NCBI GenBank assembly: GCA_934466515.1
Contig: CAKSLH010000001.1
Coordinates: forward strand, 372,001-436,000
Direction: 5' to 3'
From: an uncultured Eubacteriales bacterium
Lineage (GTDB): Bacteria; Bacillota; Clostridia; Oscillospirales; Acutalibacteraceae
Length of the DNA: 64,000 nt
Shown here: positions 18,581-26,780 of the stretch, one piece after another
How the letters are laid out: each line of letters begins with the position of its first letter
How positions within the stretch are numbered: the stretch's first letter is position 1
Program-made: the position numbers and the translations under genes
Notes under the pieces: model-generated
Told to the model about the DNA's origin: nothing
The model's input: only the letters and a program-made list of their open reading frames with translations
Databases searched by the model: none

Positions 18581-19450
18581 ATGTTTTACAATATCAAGGG
18601 AGAGCAGATTTTTTACATGCAGGACAGATTTTCGGAAAGTCTCAACATTCTGTCCGCAGGAAAGACCCTGCCCAATCCTAAGTGGGAAGCGTTACACATA
18701 AGCAACGAAATAAACAGTGCGTACACCTTTGAATATATATTGGACGGAGAAATGATAATTGAAACCGACAAACAGCGTCTTACAGCGCGCAAGGGCGACT
18801 TTTTATTCATGAACAAAACTGCGACGCACTACTCATATTCATCGCCGGACAAGCCGTTTAAAAAATATTTTTTGGTTGTAAACGGCAGTTTTATTGACGA
18901 AATCGTCAAGCTATACAATTTAAACAGCAGAACTATAATCGAGCGGCTCAATGTTTCCGAGGAGTTTAAAGAAATCTTTAACAACATCGGCAAAATGGAA
19001 AAGGCGCAGATTTACGATACCGTCACCCTAAATATTCTGCGAATCTGTCAGAAGTATTACCATTTAAAGAACGCAGGCAGCGATATTTCCGACAGCAGCT
19101 CAGGCTCTTCGGTAATTTACAGCATTGCCGCATATATAAATGAAAACATAAACAAAAATATCACCGTTAATTATCTTTCCGAAATCTTTCATTTTTCTCC
19201 CGCGCACATAATCCGTATTTTTAAAACAAATTTCAACATGACCCCGAAGCAATATATTTTAGAAATGAAAATTGATGTTGCGAAAAAGCTTTTATCCTAT
19301 TCGGCAATTTCCATAGAGGATATTTCGAGAAGGCTTGACTTTTCAAATTCCGCCAATTTCTCTTTAGCCTTCAAAAAATCCGTCGGAATGTCGCCGAGAG
19401 AATACCGAAACAAAAATCCATATAAGATAAACAGCCCTAAGCAGGGGTAA
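18581..19450 (+). CDS. AraC-family transcriptional regulator
   Basis: 290 aa from the ATG at 18581, chosen because GAAAGGA lies 9 bp upstream; the frame extends to a TTG at 18563. The N-terminal half is a cupin-like ligand domain (TYSYSSPDKPF, DGEMIIETDKQRLTARKGDFLFM). Residues about 185-285 hold the two helix-turn-helix AraC domain, with ITVNYLSEIFHFSPAHIIRIFK and the family signature DISRRLDFSNSANFSLAFKKSVGMSPREYR. It is divergent from the left glycan operon and is probably its sugar-responsive activator. Its own promoter carries a palindrome over the -35. Confidence 0.92.
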   Translation: MFYNIKGEQIFYMQDRFSESLNILSAGKTLPNPKWEALHISNEINSAYTFEYILDGEMIIETDKQRLTARKGDFLFMNKTATHYSYSSPDKPFKKYFLVVNGSFIDEIVKLYNLNSRTIIERLNVSEEFKEIFNNIGKMEKAQIYDTVTLNILRICQKYYHLKNAGSDISDSSSGSSVIYSIAAYINENINKNITVNYLSEIFHFSPAHIIRIFKTNFNMTPKQYILEMKIDVAKKLLSYSAISIEDISRRLDFSNSANFSLAFKKSVGMSPREYRNKNPYKINSPKQG

Positions 19451-19478
19451 AAAAAACACCGGTTATGCGGTGCTTTTT
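19451..19478 (+). terminator. Intrinsic terminator after the AraC gene
   Basis: CACCG (19457-19461), a six-base loop and CGGTG (19468-19472), flanked by an A-run and followed by C and five T. It starts right after the stop codon at 19450. Confidence 0.6.
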
Positions 19479-19539
19479 GACACAATTCTACCCAAAACCA
19501 CGTGAGAGCATAGGAGAGTAAGAGATAGTACAGAAAAAA

Positions 19540-19578
19540 GAAAAACCGTTTAAAACCATTGATTTTAAGCGGTTTTTC
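19540..19578. terminator. A/T-flanked hairpin, probable bidirectional terminator
   Basis: Arms GAAAAACCGTTTAAAA (19540-19555) and TTTTAAGCGGTTTTTC (19563-19578) pair with one G-U. T-runs occur on both strands. It lies between the AraC gene and the barstar-like gene that ends at 19660. The rest of 19451-19659 shows no gene. Confidence 0.6.
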
Positions 19579-19659
19579 TTTGTGAAGAGACTACAAAAAA
19601 GATATTTTTGTCCGATTATGCGGAGAGATTCAAACCCTCGCAATATTTAAAAGCTGATT

Positions 19660-19980
19660 TTATGATATAATTTTATACTCAAAATTTGGAGTTTCTTTAT
19701 GAACATCATCAAAAACTTCTAACATCAATTTGCATTCATCTTGTAATTCTTTTTTCATGGAATAAAATCCGTGAAGTTCTGCAGAGAAATTTTCACGTTC
19801 ATAAAATAAACCGTCCAAACAATCCCAAAGAGCATCCCAGTTAGCTCCATAATATTCTGGCAAACCAAACTTTTCTTTAAGCATTAGGTGAATTTCGCCT
19901 AAATATTTGCATTCGGAAAAATCCAATATAATGGGATTTTCTGTTATTTCTTTAAACTTATAATAATCATTGTAGTTCAT
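19660..19980 (-). CDS. Barstar-family RNase inhibitor (immunity protein)
   Basis: 106 aa. The signature GLPEYYGANWDALWDCLDG (about residues 38-56) is the barstar core, including the aromatic and acidic residues that plug the barnase active site. The N-terminus TENPIILDFSECKYLGEIH matches the first barstar strand and helix. It follows the barnase-like gene by 9 bp on the same strand and has its own RBS (GGAGG near 19985). It should neutralise that RNase in the cytoplasm. The A+T-rich codon use differs from the flanking glycan genes, in line with transfer. Confidence 0.9.
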   Translation of the reverse strand: MNYNDYYKFKEITENPIILDFSECKYLGEIHLMLKEKFGLPEYYGANWDALWDCLDGLFYERENFSAELHGFYSMKKELQDECKLMLEVFDDVHKETPNFEYKIIS

Positions 19981-19989
19981 TTTTTCCTC

Positions 19990-20559
19990 CTATACAATTT
20001 CAAAAAATGTTTGATAATGGTCATACGAAACAAATATTAATCCATCATTGGAATATATTATTCTTTGACCGTCTCGAAATCCGCCTTTATAATTGATATC
20101 AGCTTCATACCAAATTCTACCTTGTTTACTTGGTAAATGACCATTACGATTCTTATATACACCTCTTGTTATCATGCGGTCAGGTACCACTACACTTAGA
20201 TTACCTGAAAAGTTTTTAAACCCTAATTTTTCAGCTTCCTTATATTCGATATAATAATCAGGTAATTTTGATTCATGTTTGAGCGTCCAGTCTGCACCAT
20301 CTTTTCCATTAATTGTAGCAGTTCCGGATTTCACTGTTTTCATAACAAGTATACTACATCTGCACCTATTATGCAATGGTGGTTCTTTATCAGTCTCTTC
20401 ATTTATCAACCAAATCTTTCCTTGGCGACTTCTGCATTCATAGCATGTCTTTAAATCTAAAATGGCTATCCAATTTTTATATTTACTACTTTCGGCAAAT
20501 TCCGGATTCCAATTTGAACCGTTAATTATTTGTAACAGTAGATAAGCAAAAATATCCAT
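19990..20559 (-). CDS. MuF-type cysteine motif fused to a barnase-like RNase toxin
   Basis: 189 aa from the ATG at 20559, with GGAGG 7 bp upstream. Residues about 39-68 hold C-x2-C ... H-x2-C-x-C (CYECRSRQGKIW, PPLHNRCRC), the C-terminal zinc-type motif of phage MuF/SPP1-gp7 head proteins. Residues about 97-189 align with barnase from its LPD.YI..EA start to its end. The catalytic Glu (YEADINY), both Arg (GGFRDGQRIIYS) and the His (DHYQTF) are kept. Barnase Lys27 seems replaced, as I-T-K-S-E-A reads I-E-Y-K-E-A here. No signal peptide is seen. MuF polymorphic toxins are a known class. This copy lacks the large upstream head domain, so it may be a relic or a free-standing toxin. Barstar is next. 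Confidence 0.85.
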   Translation of the reverse strand: MDIFAYLLLQIINGSNWNPEFAESSKYKNWIAILDLKTCYECRSRQGKIWLINEETDKEPPLHNRCRCSILVMKTVKSGTATINGKDGADWTLKHESKLPDYYIEYKEAEKLGFKNFSGNLSVVVPDRMITRGVYKNRNGHLPSKQGRIWYEADINYKGGFRDGQRIIYSNDGLIFVSYDHYQTFFEIV

Positions 20560-20574
20560 ATACACACCTCCTTT

Positions 20575-21885
20575 TATGAAATATTATACATTAAACAAAA
20601 CGACATTCACCGACATCTTTTTGAAATGGTATAATCTTTATAAGGAGTTGATGATATGAAAAAACTTACACATCAGAGCAAAAGCAAGCTATTATTGAAT
20701 GTTACATATCAGGTGGCGAAACATATTTGCAAATAAGTGAGGATACAGGTATTGCGAAAAGCACTTTTTATTCTTGGCTTAAAAAATATAATATTGAAAA
20801 AGAAACCGCCAAGAAAAAGACCGTTAATTTTCGCAACTTTATGCTACTCGAAAACAAGGTTGCACGACTTGAAAATATGGTTGATATTTTAAAGAGTGTT
20901 GGCGGTATAGAGGATATACCTTTAAGGAAGAAACTATATCTTGCTGAACGATTCTATAACGAGTATAGTGTTCATTTAATATGTGAGACATTGGATATTC
21001 CAAGAGGTACATTCTATAACCATATTTTGCGAAATAAAAAAGATAATACTTGGTATGCGAAAAGGAAAGAAGAATTGCGAATCCGCATACAAGAAATATA
21101 TTATGAAAACAGACAAATTTTCGGAGCGGATAAAATAGCTGCTATTATGAAGAATGAGGGTATTGCCGTTTCAACAGAAATGGTTCGAAAACTTATGAGA
21201 GAAATGGGTATCGGAAGTGTTCGACAAAGTGCGAAAAAACTCTATGAAAATGAATCCAAGAAGCACAAGAACTATGTTAATCAACAATTCGATACACACG
21301 CACCTAATGAGGTTTGGGTGAGTGATGTCACATATTTTAAATTTAATGAAAAGGCATATTATATTTGCGTAGTCATTGATCTGTTTTCAAGAAATGTTAT
21401 ATCTTATAAAGTTGGCAAAAAGAACAGTACACAATTAGTAACCTCTACATTAAAAATGGCTTACGAAGAACGTAAGCCAAGTTCATCTTTAACATATCAT
21501 ACTGATAGAGGTTTCAATTTCTGTTCAAGAGGTATGGCAGAATATATAAAGTCTATTCAAATAACACACTCTTTTTCGAGACCGTATGTACCTTATGATA
21601 ATTCAGTAGTGGAATCATTTTTTGCTTCACTAAAAAGAGAAGAACTTTACAGAACAAAATATCGTTCCGAATCAGAGTTTATGTTAGCAGTTAGCGATTA
21701 TATGGACTTTTTTAATACAAAAAGACCCCACCGAAAATTACAGTACAGAACTCCTGAACAGAAAGAACATGACTATGCTTTGAACAACGGACTTTCTGCT
21801 TGTTAGATATAGACTAAGGGGTTCGAAAAGGTTTGTTTTTAAATTTTTTGTATTGCGTTTTGGAGTTTTTCGAAAATTCGTCCAT
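20575..21885 (+). mobile_element. IS3-family insertion sequence (approximate limits)
   Basis: The element is defined by its transposase gene at 20667-21806. I could not find terminal inverted repeats or a target duplication with confidence. The only shared inner motif is CAAAACG, at 20595-20601 and, inverted, at 21856-21862. The limits given are therefore guesses. A TATAAT near 20631 and AAGGAG near 20642 could drive the transposase. Confidence 0.5.
20727..21806 (+). CDS. IS3-family transposase (OrfAB-like, 5' frame broken)
   Basis: 359 aa from a TTG at 20727, but the same frame continues upstream to about 20667 and encodes YTSEQKQAIIECYISGGETY, the first part of a helix-turn-helix. The natural start ATG AAA AAA (20656) is one base out of this frame at a run of six A. 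Either a -1 slip on the A-run or a one-base loss has occurred. The rest is intact: HTH_21-like (about residues 100-150) and the rve integrase domain with DDE residues in WVSDVTYFKF, YHTDRGFNF and YDNSVVESFFASLKREE. It transposes DNA in the nucleoid. It lies just upstream of the toxin cassette, on the opposite strand. Confidence 0.88.
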   Translation: MQISEDTGIAKSTFYSWLKKYNIEKETAKKKTVNFRNFMLLENKVARLENMVDILKSVGGIEDIPLRKKLYLAERFYNEYSVHLICETLDIPRGTFYNHILRNKKDNTWYAKRKEELRIRIQEIYYENRQIFGADKIAAIMKNEGIAVSTEMVRKLMREMGIGSVRQSAKKLYENESKKHKNYVNQQFDTHAPNEVWVSDVTYFKFNEKAYYICVVIDLFSRNVISYKVGKKNSTQLVTSTLKMAYEERKPSSSLTYHTDRGFNFCSRGMAEYIKSIQITHSFSRPYVPYDNSVVESFFASLKREELYRTKYRSESEFMLAVSDYMDFFNTKRPHRKLQYRTPEQKEHDYALNNGLSAC

Positions 21886-21947
21886 ATCCTAAAATAAAAA
21901 AGCGACCTCGAAAAGCCGCATAAATACTGGGTTTTATAATAAAGACA

Positions 21948-21990
21948 CCATTGAGTCTGAACTTGAGGGTTCAGATTTCAATGGTGCCTT
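21948..21990. repeat. Large imperfect hairpin
   Basis: CACCATTGAG-TCTGAAC at the left and GTTCAGA-TTTCAATGGTG at the right pair over about 17 bp around a TTGAGG loop. It opens a non-coding block between the IS element and tRNA-Trp. Together with the 68-bp tandem repeat and the tRNA terminator it accounts for most of 21807-22218. No credible gene is present there. Confidence 0.6.
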
Positions 21991-21997
21991 CACTTGG

Positions 21998-22133
21998 TCT
22001 CGCCTGCCGACTCGGTCGGTGCTTCTGCATACTTTGTATGCAGAGGTCTCCACAGGAGACCCGCTTCTCGCCTGCCGGCTCGGTCGGTGCTTCTGCATAC
22101 TTTGTATGCAGAGGTCTCCACAGGAGACCCGCA
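21998..22133. repeat. Two tandem 68-bp units, each with two hairpins
   Basis: Two nearly identical adjacent copies occur (21998-22065 and 22066-22133; differences at only about two positions). Each contains CTGCATAC-TTT-GTATGCAG and GGTCTCC-ACA-GGAGACC, both perfect stems. Short reading frames across it merely repeat the unit. It looks like an amplified structured non-coding repeat next to a tRNA gene. Confidence 0.8.
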
Positions 22134-22181
22134 CCCCTTGACACTCTCCGAGTGCCTCGTTTTCATTTTTTGTACATACAA

Positions 22182-22218
22182 AAAACAGCAAACACCGCAA
22201 AAGCGGTGCTTGCTGTTT
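22182..22218 (-). terminator. Terminator of tRNA-Trp
   Basis: On the minus strand, arms of about 16 bp (AAACAGCAAGCACCGC / GCGGTGTTTGCTGTTT with small mismatch) and a TTTT loop are followed by a run of six T. It begins immediately after the tRNA CCA end. Confidence 0.8.
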
Positions 22219-22294
22219 TGGCAGGGGCAGAAGGACTTGAACCCTCGGCACTCGGTTTTGGAGACCGATGCTCTACCAACTGAGCTATACCCCT
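22219..22294 (-). tRNA. tRNA-Trp (anticodon CCA)
   Basis: The 76-nt minus-strand sequence folds as a cloverleaf. The acceptor AGGGGTA pairs with TGCCCCT (one G-T), the D-arm is AGCTCAGTTGGTAGAGC, the anticodon loop is CTCCAAA giving anticodon CCA, the T-arm contains GGGTTCAAGTCC, and the CCA end is encoded (22219-22221). It is a single-copy-looking housekeeping tRNA followed by a strong terminator. Confidence 0.95.
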
Positions 22295-22358
22295 ATTTCA
22301 GCGCTTTTAAAAGCGCTTAATGATTATATAATAAATCAGGCAAAAAGTCAAGACAAAA

Positions 22359-22784
22359 TTATCTTCTTTTATAAATTACTATTTCAGGGTCGCTGCCGTC
22401 AAGCCCGTAGCTGCAGACAAGAATAAATCCGAGCCCTGCGACTACGCCGTAGCAAGTACCCATTTCGGCGAACTCTATTTGTGTACCGAGATAAATATCG
22501 CTGTCATTTAAAAAAACGCATTTTTTTGAATTGGGCAGCGGATAAGCAAGATTGACATACTCGCCTTTCAGCTCAAAAAGCTCATGCGCCTTCGGAATTC
22601 CCTCAAATTCAAGAAGAGCGTTTATTTCATCAAGAAGCTTTTGCTTAAAGGCGGAATAATTTTCTTTTCCGCCCTTTTTAATATAATCCTTTACAAAACA
22701 TTTTCCGCCGAACGGACTTCCGCAGCCCCTGCATACTTCTTTAGTCGGACATTTTGAGCAGTCCGCACCGCATAAGCCTGACAT
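22359..22784 (-). CDS. Cys-rich N-terminal (DUF3795-like) protein
   Basis: 141 aa. The first 30 residues carry C-G-A-D-C-x2-C-P-x5-C-x2-C and a further Cys (MSGLCGADCSKCPTKEVC), the pattern of DUF3795-type small proteins thought to bind metal. The remainder (about 55-141) is a mixed domain ending VIYKRR with no known motif. It follows the GH29 gene by 20 bp on the same strand and could be co-transcribed. Function is unknown. Confidence 0.7.
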   Translation of the reverse strand: MSGLCGADCSKCPTKEVCRGCGSPFGGKCFVKDYIKKGGKENYSAFKQKLLDEINALLEFEGIPKAHELFELKGEYVNLAYPLPNSKKCVFLNDSDIYLGTQIEFAEMGTCYGVVAGLGFILVCSYGLDGSDPEIVIYKRR

Positions 22785-22804
22785 ATTATTTCCCCTTTAA
22801 AATT

Positions 22805-24184
22805 TTATATAAGCTTAAAGCCCTCAGCGTATTTCATATTATACAGTGGAAGATCGGAAGTGTCAACGATTACAAACTCGCCGTCCTGCTTAAAATCAAG
22901 CTTTTCTTTGGTTCGAAGAGAAATTACCTCCTTAAGCTTTCTGTCGGTTTTTAATACCACCTGTCTTAAAGGATGATAATTCTTTTTATAAACCGCAAAG
23001 GCATAGATTGCACCGTCTTTTTCAGTGTATTTAACATCTCTGAAGCTGTACGGATAGCAGGGTCTTGAGCCGAAAATCCCCTCGCCATTTATTTTAAGCC
23101 AAAGTCCGAATTCATTTAGAATATTCAGCATACCCTCGGGCAGCTCGCCGTCCGGCTGAGGAGTGATATTAAGCGCGAGATTTCCGCCCTTGCAGACTAT
23201 ATCCAAAAATGTATGGATTATTTGCGCAGGGCTTTTAAGGTGCAGATTGCAGTCATAATGATAAGAAAAATCGTCGCCCACGGTAATACATGATTCCCAA
23301 GGCGCATTTATCGGCTTATCGGGGACCGTCTGCTCAGGAGTCAAAATATTTTCATATTCCCCTCCCACCGTTCTGTCGGCAACTATAAGCCCCTTTTGAG
23401 TTGTGCTTCTGATTTCGGGAATAAGCTTTTCAAGATGAATGTCCTGATGATTTATTTTCGGAGAGACACAGCCTCCGTCAAGCCATAAAACATCTACCTT
23501 GCCGTAATCGGAAGTAAGCTCTCTTATCTGATTATGGGTATACTCAACAAATTTCTCCCAAAGCTCAGGCTCTTTTAACGGGTCATAATTTGCATTGCAG
23601 GAATACTCATTTTTAAATTTCGGGCTCCAATAATAATCGCAGTTCCAATCGGGCTTCGAAAAATAAACCGAAATTCCGAGACCCTCTTTCCGAAAAGCAT
23701 TATAAAGCGATTTAACGATATCGGCATTTTTATTTTTATGAAAAGGACAATCCTTGGCAGTTATTTTATAATCGGTAAATTTCGAATCGTACATACAAAA
23801 GCCGTCATGGTGCTTTGTGGTAAAAAGGAGATATTTAAAACCGCATTCCTTTGCAAGTCTTGCCCAGCGCTCGGGCGAAAATTTTATAGGATTAAAGGTC
23901 TTATTTGTTTCTTTAAGGTCCTTGCGGAATTTATCAAGGTCCTTTATCCAGTTTATTTCCTTTTGCGCCCAATCATTATATTTCTCATTATCCCACGGCG
24001 CTTTTTCGCAAACCGACCATGACTCGACAATTCCGAGCTGGCTTGCAGGCGCCCAGTGCATCATAAGCCCTAATTTCTGATCCTTAAACCATTCAAGCTT
24101 TTGCTTTACGGCTTCATCATTGGGAACAATATATCCTGCTTCCTCACTCATCGCATGAATTCCGTTTTCAATAATCTCTGCCAT
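22805..24184 (-). CDS. GH29 alpha-L-fucosidase, cytoplasmic
   Basis: 459 aa without a signal peptide. GH29 marks include WFKDQKLGLMMHWAP near the start, CGFKYLLFTTKHHDGFCMYDSK (about 117-138, with the His pair), and DVLWLDGG (about 230), whose Asp is the expected nucleophile. The later SPAQIIHTFLDIVCKGGNLALNITP is also typical. The retaining enzyme removes alpha-L-fucose from glycans. Without export it would act on imported fucosylated fragments. It is divergent from the GH3 gene, suggesting coordinated use of fucose- and N-acetylhexosamine-containing glycans. The C-terminal beta domain is present, so the gene looks whole. Confidence 0.92.
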   Translation of the reverse strand: MAEIIENGIHAMSEEAGYIVPNDEAVKQKLEWFKDQKLGLMMHWAPASQLGIVESWSVCEKAPWDNEKYNDWAQKEINWIKDLDKFRKDLKETNKTFNPIKFSPERWARLAKECGFKYLLFTTKHHDGFCMYDSKFTDYKITAKDCPFHKNKNADIVKSLYNAFRKEGLGISVYFSKPDWNCDYYWSPKFKNEYSCNANYDPLKEPELWEKFVEYTHNQIRELTSDYGKVDVLWLDGGCVSPKINHQDIHLEKLIPEIRSTTQKGLIVADRTVGGEYENILTPEQTVPDKPINAPWESCITVGDDFSYHYDCNLHLKSPAQIIHTFLDIVCKGGNLALNITPQPDGELPEGMLNILNEFGLWLKINGEGIFGSRPCYPYSFRDVKYTEKDGAIYAFAVYKKNYHPLRQVVLKTDRKLKEVISLRTKEKLDFKQDGEFVIVDTSDLPLYNMKYAEGFKLI

Positions 24185-24224
24185 AAGTGCCTCCCGTTAA
24201 AAAATATTTCTGATTTTCATGACG

Positions 24225-24253
24225 ATTTTATCATATAAAAAATACAAATACAA
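24225..24253 (-). promoter_or_regulatory. Sigma-A promoter of the GH29 gene
   Basis: On the minus strand TTGTAT (24248-24253) is followed by a 17-bp spacer and TAAAAT (24225-24230), 41 bp before the start codon. A second TTGTAT lies 6 bp downstream but has poor spacing. Confidence 0.5.
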
Positions 24254-24270
24254 ACATATTTGCAAAAAAG

Positions 24271-24334
24271 AGCAATTTTTATAAAATCTTAAGCAATTAT
24301 ATATGTTATACATTTTAAAATTAAATGTTATTAT
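24271..24334 (+). promoter_or_regulatory. Putative AraC-activated promoter of the GH3 gene
   Basis: Direct repeats AGCAATTTTTATAA (24271) and AGCAATTATATATG (24292-24305) are 21 bp apart. The second touches TTATAC (24306-24311), which is 17 bp from TATTAT (24329-24334). The 14-mer AAAGAGCAATTTTT at 24267-24280 recurs exactly at 26831-26844, upstream of the AraC gene next to GH3. This points to a shared operator. Confidence 0.55.
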
Positions 24335-24367
24335 AAAAACAAATTATATCTGAAAAGGAAGATTGTT

Positions 24368-25972
24368 ATGAATCTTAACAGCCTGAGTCTTCACGAAAAG
24401 GTCTGCCAGATGATGGTCGTCAAGGCAAACCCGAAAAAGCATATAAAACAGTACGGCTCGATTAAAAATTTCATGGAGAAATATCCTGTCGGCGGAATTT
24501 TTATCTGTAATGAATTAAGAGAAGATAAATCCATAGACAGAAAAAAATTTGCCGAGATAATTGCGGAATATCAAAAATATTCAAAAATTCCTCTGCTTGT
24601 CGCCTCGGATGCCGAACAGGCAACCGGATTTCTCTCAAACGACTATGTCGCTTTGCCCCCTCCGATGGCAATAGGCTCGGCAGGCGATAAAAAGCTTGCT
24701 TATGATTACGGAAAAGCCATAGCTGTTCAGTGCAAAACCGTCGGGGTAAACTGGGCGTTTGCTCCCGTGTGCGATATGGTATTTAATAAGTTTAACGAAA
24801 TTGTCCGCACAAGAAGCATTTCAAACGACCCCGATTATATGTGCGGTCTGCTTACAGAGGAAATTAAAGGCTTTCAGGAAAACGGCGTTATGACTACAGG
24901 AAAGCATTTCCCCGGAGACGGCTGTGACGCAAGAAACCAACATATTGTTTGCTCTAAAAACAACCTTTCAAAAGATGCTTGGCTTAATACCTACGGCAAG
25001 GTTTATAAAGCGGCTTTTGAGGCAGGAATGTCGGCCGTAATGGTAGGCCACATCTGCGTACCGGCTTTTCAGAATGACTCAGAAAACGGAGTTTATCCGC
25101 CTGCATCTCTATCTGCTGACGCAATGAGGCTTTTAAAGGAGGAATTAGGCTTTAAGGGAGTCGCCATAACGGACGCTATGGATATGGGCGGCTTTGTAAG
25201 ATACAAATTCGGCAGAAGAGAAGCAGAGGTCGAAGCCTTCAGGGCAGGTCTTGATATGATGCTCTGGCCGAGAGAGGAAACGGCAACGCTAATCGAAAAA
25301 GCGCTTGAAAACGGCGAAATTCCGATGTCCCGCCTTGATGACGCAATTTTAAGAATTCAGAATTTCAAAGAGAAGATATTCGGCATAAAGGCTGAACCCG
25401 AAAGCTATGAGGCAGCGGTTTCTTTTGCCGAGGGCTTTAAAAACACACTCGCAAAGAAAAGCGGAACGCTTTACAAAAACACGCTTAATCTTATCCCCGT
25501 TAAAAAAGAAAAGATTAAAAAGGTTAGAATTGTAACCTCTGTTGAATGCTTTTTAGACACAAGAGACCGCGCGGACGCTCTTGCCGATTTCTTAGCCGAA
25601 GAATTTAAAAAGCACGGCGCCGAGGTCGATTTAAAAAGGTCTTGGGATGTTTATCTTGAGGACTTTGAAGCCGGAGAAATCGACAGGGATTATGACTTAA
25701 TCGTTTACTGCGCCTTTTCAAGCTCCGCTCTCCCGATGTATTCAAGAGAGCTTGTTAATCTTCATTCCGCTCAGCGCTTTGACGAGGATAAAACAATAGT
25801 CATGGCAATCGGAACTCCGTATTACCTTACGGAATATTTTCCGCTCGCTCATACCGCCATTCACACCTATCCGTTTGAGGAATGCTTAAAAGAAACCGTC
25901 AGCTCAATTTACGGAGAAAGCGAACTGACGGGAAAAATTCCGATGAAAAATTATGAAATCAAAGCATTTTAA
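24368..25972 (+). CDS. GH3 beta-N-acetylhexosaminidase-like glycosidase
   Basis: 534 aa, cytoplasmic. The N-terminal barrel has VGGIFICNE, the family loop GKHFPGDGCDARNQH (about 178-192; NagZ has KHFPGHG...DSH), and GFKGVAITDAMDMGG (about 258-272), whose first Asp is the expected nucleophile. A C-terminal alpha/beta domain (about 380-530) follows. It resembles NagZ-type enzymes that release N-acetylhexosamine, but the loop differs from classic NagZ, so the substrate may differ. RBS GGAAG is 7 bp upstream. The last 14 bp overlap the convergent AraC gene. Confidence 0.88.
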   Translation: MNLNSLSLHEKVCQMMVVKANPKKHIKQYGSIKNFMEKYPVGGIFICNELREDKSIDRKKFAEIIAEYQKYSKIPLLVASDAEQATGFLSNDYVALPPPMAIGSAGDKKLAYDYGKAIAVQCKTVGVNWAFAPVCDMVFNKFNEIVRTRSISNDPDYMCGLLTEEIKGFQENGVMTTGKHFPGDGCDARNQHIVCSKNNLSKDAWLNTYGKVYKAAFEAGMSAVMVGHICVPAFQNDSENGVYPPASLSADAMRLLKEELGFKGVAITDAMDMGGFVRYKFGRREAEVEAFRAGLDMMLWPREETATLIEKALENGEIPMSRLDDAILRIQNFKEKIFGIKAEPESYEAAVSFAEGFKNTLAKKSGTLYKNTLNLIPVKKEKIKKVRIVTSVECFLDTRDRADALADFLAEEFKKHGAEVDLKRSWDVYLEDFEAGEIDRDYDLIVYCAFSSSALPMYSRELVNLHSAQRFDEDKTIVMAIGTPYYLTEYFPLAHTAIHTYPFEECLKETVSSIYGESELTGKIPMKNYEIKAF

Positions 25973-26780
25973 ATTGTTTTCTGAACTCGGTAGGGCTTAA
26001 TCCTACCGAGTTTTTAAAGCTTACCGAAAGAGCCGAGGCGGAAGAAAATCCGCAGATTTCGGCTACTTCTTCAATTCCCGTATCGGAATTCACAAGCAAA
26101 TTCTTCGCATTTTCAAGTCTGCAAAGAACCGTGTATTCATGCGGAGTTGAGCCGTAATACCTTTTAAAGCACCTTATAAAATAATATTTGCTCAAATTCG
26201 CTTTTTGAGCGAGCCTTTCAACATTTATGCTTTCGCCGCAGTGTTCTCTTATAAACCCTGCGGTTCTTTTTATATTGTCAGGGATAGCGGGCTTATTTAA
26301 AAGCAGAAGATTTAAAATAAATTTAACGATACAAACCGACGCTTTTGCCATGGAATCGAGGCTTGTGTCAAAAATATAGCTTTTAAGCCTTAAAAAAACC
26401 TCTTTTTCAAAGGACGGATAATGGAATACCGTCCTGCTTCCGTTTTCGGTAAGCAAAAGATAATAAGGCATAACTACATCGCAGATATTCAGATGAGTGT
26501 AAAGAAAATCCCATTTGTCCGAATATGCCCCGTATTTCTGAAATTCCCTGCAATCTATAAAAAAGACATCGCCCTCTTCTAAAATATTATAATTGCCCTT
26601 ATATTCAAGAAATCCTTTGCCGGATACCGTATACACAAAAAGCAGTGATTTTGAATTTTCCCTTGTAAAGCTGTAAGGATAAAATGTATTGCCGGTGCCG
26701 ATGCAGTTTACTGCGCCGAATTTGTTTTTTCCCCATTCAAACGGGGCGAGGGTGTTTTTTATTTCTTCGAATTTATTCAT
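25959..26780 (-). CDS. AraC-family transcriptional regulator
   Basis: 273 aa from the ATG at 26780, chosen for AAAGGGGCGG just upstream. The frame is open to 26801. A cupin-like N-terminal domain (GKGFLEYKGNYNILEEGDVFFIDC) is followed by the two HTH motifs (NVERLAQKANLSKYYFIRCFKRYYGSTPHEY, then GIEEVAEICGFSSASALSVSFKNSVGLSPTEFR). It is convergent with the GH3 gene (14-bp overlap) and its upstream region carries the same 14-mer found in the GH3 promoter. It is therefore the likely regulator of GH3 and possibly GH29. Confidence 0.9.
   Translation of the reverse strand: MNKFEEIKNTLAPFEWGKNKFGAVNCIGTGNTFYPYSFTRENSKSLLFVYTVSGKGFLEYKGNYNILEEGDVFFIDCREFQKYGAYSDKWDFLYTHLNICDVVMPYYLLLTENGSRTVFHYPSFEKEVFLRLKSYIFDTSLDSMAKASVCIVKFILNLLLLNKPAIPDNIKRTAGFIREHCGESINVERLAQKANLSKYYFIRCFKRYYGSTPHEYTVLCRLENAKNLLVNSDTGIEEVAEICGFSSASALSVSFKNSVGLSPTEFRKQFKML

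Noticed and set aside
20575..21885. Defined terminal inverted repeats of the IS element
   Set aside because: No convincing pair and no target duplication found by eye; limits left approximate.
21998..22133. Possible CRISPR array
   Set aside because: Only two copies, directly adjacent, no spacers, no cas genes in the window.
21934..22320. Several short reading frames on both strands across the 68-bp repeats
   Set aside because: Their translations only repeat the repeat unit (SVGASAYFVCRG-like), they overlap a tRNA and terminator, and they lack RBSs.
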